A DNA stretch of 64,000 nt, from NCBI GenBank assembly GCA_905183005.1, contig CAJJDO010000073.1:248001-312000 (forward strand), given 5' to 3'. The notes beneath the pieces are model-generated. The model saw only the letters and a program-made list of their open reading frames with translations, was not told the DNA's origin and did not search any database. This document shows, one piece after another, positions 37,137 to 47,366 of this stretch (position 1 is its first letter; the number at the start of each line of letters is the position of its first letter). Origin of the DNA: Paramecium pentaurelia. Its lineage: Eukaryota; Ciliophora; Oligohymenophorea; Peniculida; Parameciidae. A program made the position numbers and the translations under genes.

Positions 37137-38760
37137 TCATTTCATAAGTTACATAATGTCCTTGAATTCATTTATTGTTATCTAAATCATAAATGTATTA
37201 TAATACCTATCCATTAAATGATATTTTCTCCATATCATCTAGTAATTAATTTTAATCAATATAAATTTTTCTATTTATTGACTTTACACTCAATACACCA
37301 TTTGAATTTTTTAATTAGTTATAAGTTGTTTCTAGATTCTCCTCTGTTAATAATTTATCTCTATTACTTAATGCAATCAAAAAATCCTTTTCAGAAATTC
37401 TTTTACTATTATTTTATAAAGGATTATTATTATCAGTCTCTTGATGATCAATTTTGAATTCCACCTTATTTAAATTAGAATTTCTGCAAATTTATTCCAA
37501 TTAATTCTCTTATAAATAATTATCATTATTTTCTATTAAACTTTGATATAATTGTTTGATAATTTTATATTCTTAAGATTAAAATTTTTAGATCATAAAA
37601 GTTAAAATGGCTGTTTAAAAATAATTATGAGAAGGACAAATTGAAATCTTATTTAATATTTCCTATATCAGATCTTTATTATTAAGTATAGAGAGTATTT
37701 TATTTTAAGTTAATTATTAAACTGAAACTCTTTTTATATGGTCCAATTACAACATAGATTTTAATAATTTTTTCATTTTGTCATCATTCTCATTTTACAA
37801 TTTTAATAATGGATTCCAAATGGGTTGATTATTAATTATTTTTATTTTTTCTGGTAATTTCTCAGTTAATAATTAATGAAATATTATTCCCATTGCAAAT
37901 ACATCAGATTTTATAGATGGATGATGTTCAAATGGAGGTTAATACCTTTTATATGTATTTTATTCATCGATTTCTTTAGTTGTTTCTAAATTTCTATTCT
38001 ATTGAAATATTGGTCTAATATCTGTTAGTTTAACATAATAACTTTAATCATCAACTAAGGAAAATGAATCAATAGTTAATTTTCCATGATATAGGTGATG
38101 TGTATTCAATTAATTTAAAACTTATATTAATTATGACATAATGAATATTATTTTAGATCTTTCTAAGTTTAATAATTTTGATAATTTGCTTCCTTTACAA
38201 TATTCTTATACTAAGTATAATGTTTTATTTTCATTAAATATTTCAATAAATTAACATATGTTATTATTATCCTAATATATAATTTTTTCAATTACATTTT
38301 AATTTTATTTTATTGATTTTATCAATTATTGATCTTAAATGTTGTTTGGATCCATACAATAGACTAATACTAATTCAGCAGTTTTATTATGTTGACAAAT
38401 AAGAGTATTATCATCCTCTATTGGTTTATTATTTATTCTTACAATTTTTTGTTATTACAGAATAAGTTTTGAAAAAGCCAGTTTTAAATTCAAGCGACTT
38501 CTTAATTTCTGGTATAATGCTAAAACTATGTCTGAAACTTTAAGGAGTTGGTGGATCTATATCTTCCTTTATTAAATTAGGAATCTGGAATGCCATTATC
38601 GAAGGAATAGCAGTTTTAGTTTGTTTTGTCAGTTGAGTCTCTGATTATTTAAAATTGTCTAGAAATACTTCAAAACAATTATACTTTGATCAGGTTGAGA
38701 TACTATCAATTGAGATTATTGAATAGGTTTTTGATTTTTATTGGATGAGCACAATCCCAT
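37137..38760 (-). CDS. CDPK-like pseudokinase, paralogue 2 (515 aa)
   Basis: Same layout as its neighbour: MGLCSSNKN anchor, a linker, a kinase-like domain and a C-terminal EF-hand-like region. Landmarks are LYLVQEYCKGSKLSKLL, HHLYHGKLTIDSFSLV (HGK in place of HRD), VKLTDIRPIF (DIR in place of DFG) and SIKSDVFAMGIIFHQLLTEK. The VAIK lysine is absent. The EF-hand region is the most eroded of the five, with Asn-rich insertions (for example IENNDNYLQENQLEQI) and no complete 12-residue Ca2+ loop that I can see. Introns 37182-37206 (25), 38418-38442 (25) and 38659-38684 (26) give 516 codons. The last exon, encoding ITINEFKDIMQLMK, lines up with the ends of the other paralogues. Probably neither kinase nor strong Ca2+ binder; perhaps a diverging scaffold. 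Confidence 0.85.
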
Positions 38761-38822
38761 GTGTTAAATTAACAATAACTAAAAGAATAAATTATTAAAA
38801 TAAGAATATATAGCTTATAAAT

Positions 38823-40446
38823 TCAAAAAAGGGCTTGCATGATCTCTTTAAATTATGGATAATAAATCTAATTGTTTAATAATTTATTACATAATCATAA
38901 GTAAGTTATTTGATTTCCTAATTTACAAGGAATTCATCAATTTCTAATTTTCTTTTAAGACTTTTTGCACTGATGCCTCCTTTTTAATTTTGTAATTATT
39001 TAAAGCAACTTTCAAGATAATCATCATTTAGAAGATCTTTTTTGTTGGCTGCAGCGGTTATAAATTCATTTAATGAAATTTAACCACTTTAATCAGCATC
39101 CATATATAGGAAAATTCTATCTATTTATGTATTGATAAAATCTTAATCTTCGGGTATAATAATTTTATATAGATTAGTTAATTCTATTCTATTCAATAGA
39201 TTATCTGCATCTTTATCTGCTTCATCAAATAATTAAGTCAAGATTTATACTTCTTCTGTATGGAATAAAACCATCATATAATAGAGAATTATACTTTAGA
39301 AATATGACATTTATTTAACATTAGCTAAATTTTCAATGCATTATTAAAGAGAACTTGAATTGACTGATTAAGTTAAAAAATATTGCTATTATATTTATTA
39401 TAATGTAATTCTAGTTTAAGGATTAATATCTAACATCTTTAGAATAATTGTTTTAGTTTCCTTTTCTATATCTTCTGAAATGATTGAATCTAAATTGATA
39501 AAGATAGTTCCATTTGGTTTTTTATCTATTTCTATAAGATGTCCTGTTATTAATTAATAAAAGATCATGCCAATAGACCAAACATCACTAATACTATTCT
39601 GTTAATTTTCTGGTGATTAATATTTCAAAATTTAATCTTTATGATGTTAATTTTCAATATTATTAAGATAATTTGATTAAAAAATGGGATTAATATCAGA
39701 CAATTTGACTAATAGATTTTTTGGATCTGAAATTGAAAAAGAGTCTAATGTGAGATGACAATGAGATAAATTTTAATTATGAATGAAATTTATAGCAATA
39801 ATTATTTGCTATATTATGAGAGTTGCTTATTTATAATCTAAGGGTTTTTTTCTTATTAGATTAGAGAGAGAACCTCCTTTACAATATTCTTAAACCAAAT
39901 AAATTAAATTCTTTTCTTTATACGATTCTATAATTTAACAAATATTTTAGCATTTCTATTATATTATTAAAACAATACTTAATTGTATTATTTGAGTTTT
40001 TAAAAAAAGTTACAATCATAGATATCATCTATTTCTAAAAGTGTTACTCTAACTAATTATCCAGTAATGTTATTTTGACATATTAAAACTTATTCAGATT
40101 CTATTATTAAATAAATATTGTACATCTTTCTTTTAAAGAAGAATATTTCTTAAAAAACCCAGTTTGTAAATCAAAAATATGTTATTTAATTTTTGGTATG
40201 ATTTATGGTGTTTTGGAAACTGTTGGAGAATTAAGTCCATATAAGTTTTTATCCTTTTTGATCTCTAGATTAAGGTTATTATGTACAGATTAGGTCCTAC
40301 CTATTACAATTTTACACATTGAATTTCTACTTGTAGCTATTGCAGGAACTATTAATATGAATAGAAACTATACCATTTGATCCACCTAATGTGTTTTCTT
40401 CGCAATATATTGGTTTTTATTTCAATTATGACTTACAAATTCCCAT
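38823..40446 (-). CDS. CDPK-like pseudokinase, paralogue 3 (509 aa)
   Basis: MGICKSQLKQKP anchor; kinase-like domain with LIYLVQEYCKGGSLSNL, FIHNQNLSHCHLTLDSF (CH in place of RD), LVKLSDINPIF (DIN in place of DFG) and SISDVWSIGMIFYQLITG. The catalytic aspartate and the VAIK lysine are missing, so no phosphotransfer is expected. EF-hands: EADKDADNLLNRIE is nearly canonical, and MDADQSGQISLNEF is a fully canonical loop (D-x-D-x-S-G-x-I-x-x-x-E), so Ca2+ binding is likely. Introns 38868-38890 (23), 39956-39978 (23), 40101-40123 (23) and 40349-40373 (25) give 510 codons. It lies tandem with paralogue 2 (62 bp between that gene's start and this gene's stop), consistent with local duplication followed by strong divergence. 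Confidence 0.87.
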
Positions 40447-40665
40447 TATTTTAGGATATTAAAAAAAGGAAACGAATACAAATTAAATATTAATTTTATG
40501 AAATTTATTTATCTCAATATAAATATAAATTTAAAATATATTAAAACAATAATATCTTACACATATTTAATAATCATTCATCTAATTAACAAATTGCAAC
40601 TTCATAACACAATTCATAATTCTTCATCATTTTCTCTTTATGTTTAATCCAAACTAAAATAATAA

Positions 40666-41322
40666 TCATATATTTTATATACTTCTATATTCCTCTTTAG
40701 TTTTTGAACATTATATTAATGAAATCAAAGCAAGCAAAATTTCTGCTATTACAAAAAGTATCAATACTACTAAAAATTACATAGCCATCAATTATCCTAT
40801 ATCATCAGTTCCACCACCAAATATCAAATTACAAGTATCTTTTATTGCAGTATAATTTAACACTATTAATAAGGATATTATTCCTCTACATAGAACACAA
40901 ACCGTTGACATGATCATAAAATAAGTCATTATTTTTCCAGATTTCTGTTCTATGCAAGAAAATTCATTACCTATGATACACTAAAGAAACCCAATAAACA
41001 AGTGAAAATTCTCAATAAATGAACAACTATTAAAGCATTCAATAAATTCATTAAAGTGAAGTCTTGATCATTTAAAGGTACTCTAGTATCTTCATAAAAT
41101 ATTAATGATTTCTAGGCTTCAATATTAATAGGACCAATCAAATTATAAATTGTTAAAACCTAATTACTTTATGCTTTAAATTACTAAATTGACAGTATTT
41201 ACATTTAAAAATATGTATTATCTTCTCTCAAACCTAAACTCACCTTTTATAAGTCTTGTCATAACTTTTTCATTTGGAATTTTGGATTCTGTTTCCTCAT
41301 TCTAAATTAAAGGTTCTTCCAT
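40666..41322 (-). CDS. Four-helix integral membrane protein of unknown family (200 aa)
   Basis: A short hydrophilic N-terminus (MEEPLIQNEETESKIPNEK) is followed by four hydrophobic segments: around LVLTIYNLIGPI, LMNLLNALIVVHLLRIF, IMTYFMIMSTVCVLCRGII and MAMQFLVVLILFVIAEILLA. The C-terminal tail is short and hydrophilic. Two introns are inferred, 41160-41184 (25 nt) and 40971-40999 (29 nt, beginning GTTT); with both the frame is 201 codons including TGA. The layout recalls tetraspanning proteins of the MARVEL or tetraspanin kind, but I see no CCG motif or other signature, so the family is open. It is inserted between two CDPK-like pseudokinase genes on the same strand, 53 bp downstream of the next pseudokinase stop. 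Confidence 0.65.
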
Positions 41323-41375
41323 ATAATTAAAATAATAAATGAAAGTATATAAAATATATATATTATAACTAACTA

Positions 41376-42934
41376 TCAAACAAGTTCCATCATTGTTCTT
41401 GAAAATACTTTAAAAGTTATTCTCTTTGATTTAGTAATTAAAGCAAACATTTCATCAGCTTATTTTTAATTAACTGAAAAACATTGCATAAATCGTTTTT
41501 TGTGAATTGATCCTTTACCATTTGACAATAATTTGAATATAGCCTTTAAATTTGGAGTAGTAATCAATGCTTATCTATCAACAATACATCTAATAAACTC
41601 ATGGCAATCTACTGAGCCATTATGATCTGTATCAATAGCTTTAAATATTAAATCAACATGTTATTGTGCTTCCTCCTTTGATCTTAATTATTAATACAAA
41701 AGTTCATATATCTCAATTTTACTCAATTTAGAATCTCCATTTTTATCATATTTATTGAACATTTAATAGATTTCATTCTATTAGTTTTAACAAAATTGAC
41801 TAACTAAAAATTATAAAAACAATGATTATATTATGTTTGCTTATTTAAAATTCATCAAAGAATTAGAAGATGATTTACAAACTTCCTTTGTTTCAGTAAC
41901 TAATTTCCTATACATAGGTGACATAATGATATTTTTAAGTTCTGATCTTTTTGATGGATTATATTAGAGTAATGTATTTAAAAATCCTTTAGATTTAATG
42001 GATATCTTATCAAATTATAAATCATTAAATTAAATGATACCTTTTCTTATTTCTAATATTAATTTGCTAGGTTCTGTTGACACAAAAGGCATATTCCCAG
42101 TTAAAAGTTTATAAAATATTATACCTATGGACCATACATCTCTTGCAAATGAATAATCTTTTATATTATTAATTATTTCTGGAGCAAAATATTGCATTTA
42201 TTCAAATGTTATTTATGGTTTAACATATATTGGTTTTGTGTCTGTGAGTTTAATAAAATAATTCTCTGATTCATCCATTCTTGAGAAACTATTATATGTC
42301 AAATGACCATGATTAAATCCTTTAATGTGTAGATAATTTACAGATTCTATCATTTGAAATAATACTTTTAGAGCTATCTATTCATTTACACCTTAACCTT
42401 ATCTGAAATTTAAACTATTTAAGCTTCCTCCACTACAATAATCATGAATTATATGTACAGATTCTTCATCCTAATATATTTCATGTGATTAAGAGATATT
42501 GGGATGAGACTAAAATTCTTAAAATAAAATATTACTAAAGGGTTTGCGATAAGATTATCAATGTAATTTTTAGTATTTTTATCATTCCGTTTAAGTGTCT
42601 CCATTATTCTAATCCTTCCAGTTAGATTATTCTACATTATTTAAATATTTTCTTTTGGTCCTTTGCCTTAGACTTAAATCAAACTATAATTACTGGTATT
42701 GATAACAGAGGAGTACACTTTTGAAAATTTGCATGTTTAGATAAGGATGAAATTATGGACATTAAGTGATTGATCCTTTTACTTAAGAACTTTGTTCTAT
42801 CCTTTTTCTTAAAAATATTCTTGGGTTTGGATTGATTAATTTTTTGATGGTTGAATAGATAATTCATTTAACTTTTGCCTTTTTTAGTTGATTTCTTTGT
42901 TAACTTTTTTCAGTTTCTAAGTACAAGACCCCAT
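41376..42934 (-). CDS. CDPK-like pseudokinase with two canonical EF-hands, paralogue 4 (510 aa)
   Basis: MGSCTQKLKKVNK anchor; kinase-like domain from about residue 80 with NNLTGRIRIMETLKR (Glu where VAIK has Lys), SHPNISQSHEIYQDEE, IHDYCSGGSLNSL, GFNHGHLTYNSFSRM (HGH in place of HRD), IKLTDTKPIY (DTK in place of DFG), YFAPEII and RDVWSIGIIFYKLLTGNMPF. It keeps the C-lobe scaffold best but lacks the catalytic residues. EF-hands are intact: KYDKNGDSKLSKIE and AIDTDHNGSVDCHEF both fit the Ca2+ loop consensus. One intron, 42510-42535 (26 nt), leaves 511 codons. It lies head-to-head with paralogue 5 across 608 bp. Inferred: a membrane-anchored Ca2+ sensor using a dead kinase fold as interaction module. 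Confidence 0.88.
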
Positions 42935-43542
42935 TATTGTATTAATTAATTTATTGAAACTTAATATGATAATACAAGAAAGATATATATTTATAAAATT
43001 CATACTAGCGCTTTATTTATTATGAAAAGAATTATTAAAAATAAGTTATAATAATAATAATAATAATATTTTAAAAAATGCTGATCAATGATTTAGATGA
43101 TAATTAAATTAATATTCTTGTACCAATTTTTATATAGTTTAGCAAAACTAATTCTCAAATTTAAGATAATATTAAATTAAGAAATTTAAAAAATTAAACA
43201 AATCAATAAAATATTATCATATATAATACACTAGAATATATTAATCATCCAATAAATAATTCAATATTTATTTAATTAAATGAAATCTAATTTAATTTTA
43301 TAAGATCAATTAAAATAATTGAAATATAAACAAACATTTTTCAAATGACTTAGGTTTAGAATATCAATAAAATTTAATATGATTTCACTACTTAGATATT
43401 TATGAATAAAGTATTAATCCAATATTCTATATATATTAAATATAGATTAAAAATTTATAAAAAAAGATTACGATACAATAATCAAAAGAAATTGAAAGAA
43501 TAAATTTTCTTATTTAAAATAATAGTTATATAATTTTATTTG
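42935..43542. other. AT-rich region between head-to-head pseudokinase genes
   Basis: No gene. It includes a TAA microsatellite at about 43050-43067. As the space between two divergent starts (42934 and 43543) it presumably carries both promoters; no motif is recognisable. Confidence 0.6.
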
Positions 43543-45111
43543 ATGGGATCATGTCATGCAGTTCCAAAAACCAATCAAACAAATAATCCTAAAATTGAAG
43601 GTACAAAATCTAGAAGAAAAATACCATCTGCATCAGCTCCAGTTTCACCTAAAGCTAACTTACCAAAACCAAATTATTCTCAAAAAAAATTAACATAAAC
43701 TTCTAATTGTCCTTAATAATTGCTTAAATTACATAAAGTTGCAATATCCTAACACTATTCTGTTATATATGAAAAAGTCCCTAGCAAAAACCGTAATTTT
43801 AAATTCTAAATTTAGTTAATGCAAATTAATCCTTTGTGTAGAATAATTTGAATGGCAAAATTAGAATAGTAGAAACATTACCAAAATCAGTTCCTGAGCA
43901 TACAGAATACATCAATAAATTATTAACTCATAATTTAGTATTTCAATAAAATAATTTCTAGAACCATCCTAATCTAATCAAAATATTTGATATCTATGAA
44001 GATATAGATACTTATAAAATAATATTTGAAAATTATACAGGAGGAATCCTATATATGAAAAATGATGGAATTGGAATGTTAGAGGAAACAGCTGGTACAA
44101 TAATTAAATAAATTATTGATGTTATACTATATTTGCATTAACATAAATTGACACATGGTAACTTATAATTGAGTAGTTTTGCAATAAATGATTAAAAAGA
44201 TTAAAATACCATTAAATTAATTGATGTTAAAAGTATTTTCGTAAAAGAACCTATTACTATGTTAAATGCTCCATATATATCACCTGAAGGATTTAAAGAA
44301 TAAGATATTAAAGGTAAACCAAGAGATGTTTGGTCTATAGGTGTAATTGCTCATTTTTTATTAACAGGTTTCTTACCATTTAAAGGAACAACTGTTTAAA
44401 AAATATATGCTGATATAAGAAGAGGCATTTTGGACATGTCATCTTTACAATTTGATAAAATTTCCTCTGAAGCCAAAGAGTTTTTATCAAATATTCTAGT
44501 GGTTAGTCCTACAAATAGAATGGATTTATTATCTTTAACTAAAACAAATTGGATGATCAAACAAAAAAAGAAATTCGAAAACAAAATCAAATTTGACTTA
44601 TAAAATATGAGAAAACTCAAAAAATTGAGTTTACTTCAATATTGTATCCTCTAATATATGGCTAATTAATATTTAAGTGAATAATCTTCTAGTCTTTTTT
44701 AAACATTTAATGATATTGATGCTAATAAAGATGGTAAAATCACAAAATATGAATTAATGAATGCATACTAAAAATTATATGAAAATTATGAAGATGCCTT
44801 TTAAGTAGTTAGTGAAATATTTTCAAATGTTGATTAAGATGAAAATGGTGAAATAGAAATATAAGAATACATACTTGCATTAACAGATAGAAAATCATTA
44901 TTAACTGAAGATAATCTAAAAGATACATTCAGAATATTATCTAATAGAAAAGGTAATATAACTATTTAAAGTCTTATATAATAAATTAATGTAAAAGAAG
45001 AATTAATTGAACTAGAATTTGCTAAATTATAAAAAAAACATGTATATTTTACATTTATTTTATTAGTTACCATTTTAAGATTTTAAACTATATATGGCTG
45101 AACTTATCTGA
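43543..45111 (+). CDS. CDPK-like pseudokinase with EF-hands, paralogue 5 (506 aa)
   Basis: The only plus-strand member. MGSCHAVPKTNQ anchor, Pro/Ser/Lys linker, then a kinase-like domain with NNLNGKIRIVETLPK (Glu at the VAIK lysine), HPNLIKIFDIYED, YLHQHKLTHGNLQLSSF (HGN in place of HRD), IKLIDVKSIF (DVK in place of DFG), ISPEGF near APE, and RDVWSIGVIAHFLLTG. EF-hands DIDANKDGKITKYE and NVDQDENGEIEIQEY fit the Ca2+ loop. Introns 43793-43815 (23) and 45042-45066 (25) give 507 codons; the final exon encodes HLPFQDFKLYMAELI, aligned with the paralogue ends. Predicted catalytically inactive, Ca2+-binding and membrane-bound. It is closest in landmarks to paralogue 4, its divergent neighbour. Confidence 0.88.
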
Positions 45112-45146
45112 TGACATTTATTGTATATTTTTTATTTATTTTTTAA

Positions 45147-45651
45147 ATGTAAATTAGAACTACTGATAATTAAATTGTTACCATCAATATAGAGGCATTT
45201 CTTAAATATAGTTTACTATTTGAACATATTTATGGTAATATTTATCAATTATCTATCAGAGTGTGAATAAACAACTAATGTCTTAGATATGGAAATTTAA
45301 AGTAACATATTGATGAAGATTAATTAATTTTTAATTGATATGTTACCAGAAAACCCATCAGTCATTCCAAAACCAATTCCAAGTACTGATTTAGATTCTT
45401 TTCTTAATCCTATAGAATCAAATTTTCTTAAATCATTATAATTATACAATATTGAAAGATAATTGATTAGAAAAGCTGCTGATTATCTAGGAATTTAGAT
45501 GCTCATGAATTTAATGTAAGTATCATTTACAATTTTATTTATTGGATTGACTCCTAATTAATTTATTGAAAAATACTAATTGAAAATAAATTATACAAAG
45601 GAATTATAAAATAATGTTGATTAAATATTTGATAATATTATCATTCATTGA
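45147..45651 (+). CDS. SKP1: SKP1-like SCF ubiquitin ligase adaptor (159 aa)
   Basis: The C-terminal half matches Skp1: IRKAADYLGIQMLMNLM corresponds to the AANYLDIKSLLDL helix, and GLTPNQFIEKYQLKINYT to GKTPEEIRKTFNIKNDFT. The N-terminal part (residues 1-60) fits a shortened BTB/POZ fold. Skp1 bridges cullin-1 and F-box proteins in SCF ubiquitin ligases. A 25-nt intron (45235-45259) is needed to join the halves; 160 codons include TGA. The length is normal. The middle is Pro/Ser-rich (SVIPKPIPST), and the usual C-terminal W-C-E-K end seems absent (it ends NNVDQIFDNIIIH), so this may be a divergent paralogue of the main SKP1. It begins only 35 bp after the stop of pseudokinase 5. Confidence 0.8.
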
Positions 45652-45741
45652 AATTTATTTAACATTATCAAGAATTCATATCTATATGTAATTAAATATA
45701 AGAATTAAATTATCTTTATAATTAAATATAATTAAAAATAA

Positions 45742-46427
45742 ATGCTTTTTCTTATTCGGCATGGTGAAAGAGCAGATGATAGTACAAATGCTGAAAAATA
45801 AAGAATTATATTATCATTTGATCCACATTTATCTATAAATGGAGAATCATAAGCTAAAAAAACTGGAAAATATATTAGAAATATTTTGAAATTAGTAATA
45901 ATATGCATAAAATTAATAAGCAATCAATCGAAAATATTATTTTGGTTACATCACCTTATTTGAGATGTGTCTAAACTATAATTGGAATTGCAAGTTAATT
46001 AGAATAACAAATTTAAATATATATAGCAAAAGGATTAGGAGAATGTTTTAGATAAGACTGGTTTGAAAAAGATGTATTATCAGAATTGCATTATTATAAA
46101 TCCTCTTAATTTTATGATCATGTCTTTAAATAATATCCCTTATTAGATGTGCCTTATTAAGAAGTCATTCAATAATACCCTGAATCTATATAAGAATTTT
46201 TTGGGAGGTTTTCTGAAAATTATAAACGTATGAGAGAGTATTTCTAAAATAAACACATTTTAGTTGTGACTCATGGTTATGGAGTTCATGCTGTAAATAT
46301 GTTAGAAAAATAAGTTATATCAAATAATGCTGATTATTGCAGTGTTAATGTAATTTCATATTAAAAAGACAATGTAGACTATTTGTTGCTTAATAGTACA
46401 GCTCATTTAAAAAAGTCTAAATTGTGA
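45742..46427 (+). CDS. Histidine phosphatase superfamily (phosphoglycerate-mutase-like) protein (219 aa)
   Basis: Starts directly with the catalytic motif LIRHGER (phospho-acceptor His with the RHG signature). It has DPHLSINGESQA early on, VTSPYLRCVQT in place of the S-P-x-x-R-x-x-Q-T motif, and VVTHGYGVHAV carrying the second catalytic His. This is the two-His architecture of branch-1 histidine phosphatases, which include mutases and phosphatases such as the UBASH3/STS type; the substrate cannot be read from the sequence. A 26-nt intron (45895-45920, AAG acceptor) joins two exons to 220 codons. There is no signal peptide, so it is likely cytosolic. Confidence 0.88.
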
Positions 46428-46717
46428 ATTAATCAATATAAATTATAATTATTATAATTATTTTATAATATTATTTAAATCATTATAAATTGTTATAAAA
46501 AATGGTTCATTTATTCATTCTTTCAGTTTAAAATTACATAGATTACACTACATAATCCTATCAGAATGAATATTAAAAAAAACTAATTTGGTTATCTATA
46601 TTTTTGTACAATCCTCTATAATAAATTTTATTATTTATTTAAATCCTAATTTGTTTCATCCACTTTATTAATTATATTATCAATTTAATAGGTTGTATTG
46701 TCAATTTTCTATATAAA

Positions 46718-47242
46718 TCAATTCAAAAAATACTTGTCCAATCTATTAAGTATTGTCCCTCAATTATTAAGTACCTTTTTATATTACATCCTCTTAAGTC
46801 ATGTATAGTAATGACGGAAGTTTTTCTATCATCTTGATCCATTAAATTATTCTTTAAAATTCTCACTTGTTCCACACTATTATTGGTTTATTATTATTAA
46901 TAAATAATAGCATTAAGATCTAACTACTATTATAAATCATAAACTTATTATCTATAAATAAAATAGATCGTTTTATTGGTTCGTATAGTTTTTTCAGAGT
47001 ATTTCTTAACATATGAATATGTAATACCTTTTTATCCTTATATTATTTTGACAGTGACTCATTCAACTTATCTAATAAACTTTCTATGTTATTTCAATAT
47101 CTATTTTAATAGAGTCAACATTTCTTTAAACATTTGCATATTTGGCTTTTTATTATACTGTGGATCTTAACTAATATAATAGTATATGGATTTAATCTTT
47201 TAAATTAGTAAAATCATCTTCAACCTTTTTTTCTTTATCCAT
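46718..47242 (-). CDS. Small coiled-coil protein of unknown function (148 aa)
   Basis: Lys-, Gln- and Asn-rich, largely helical sequence without membrane segments: MDKEKKVEDDFTNLKDQ at the start, then repeated heptad-like leucine/isoleucine spacing, and a short conserved-looking tail (TSVITIHDLRGCNIK). Three introns are inferred: 47058-47080 (23 nt), 47005-47027 (23 nt) and 46743-46774 (32 nt). The first uses an unusual GAG acceptor and is the weakest; an adjacent frame there (NNIESLLDKLNES) also looks coding, so a frameshift or another splice is possible. With the three introns the frame is 149 codons. Divergent from TEL2, with 124 bp between the two starts. No family recognised. Confidence 0.5.
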
Positions 47243-47366
47243 TAATTATATTATATTATATATAATTTGCTGCTGTTCCTTACAATACCTTGTAAATATT
47301 CAATAATTTATTTAGATAAAATTGGATATGCAAAGATGCTGTCATTATAATATTAAATTATAAATA

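Noticed and set aside
34736..45111. Reading the pseudokinase block as an operon-like functional unit
   Set aside because: Genes lie on both strands with an unrelated membrane protein between them; tandem duplication explains the clustering without co-transcription.
46976..47170. Plus-strand ORF with membrane-like composition (MVRIVFSEYFLTYEY)
   Set aside because: It is the antisense shadow of the small coiled-coil gene on the minus strand; Lys/Asn codons read backwards give Phe/Ile/Leu and mimic membrane helices.
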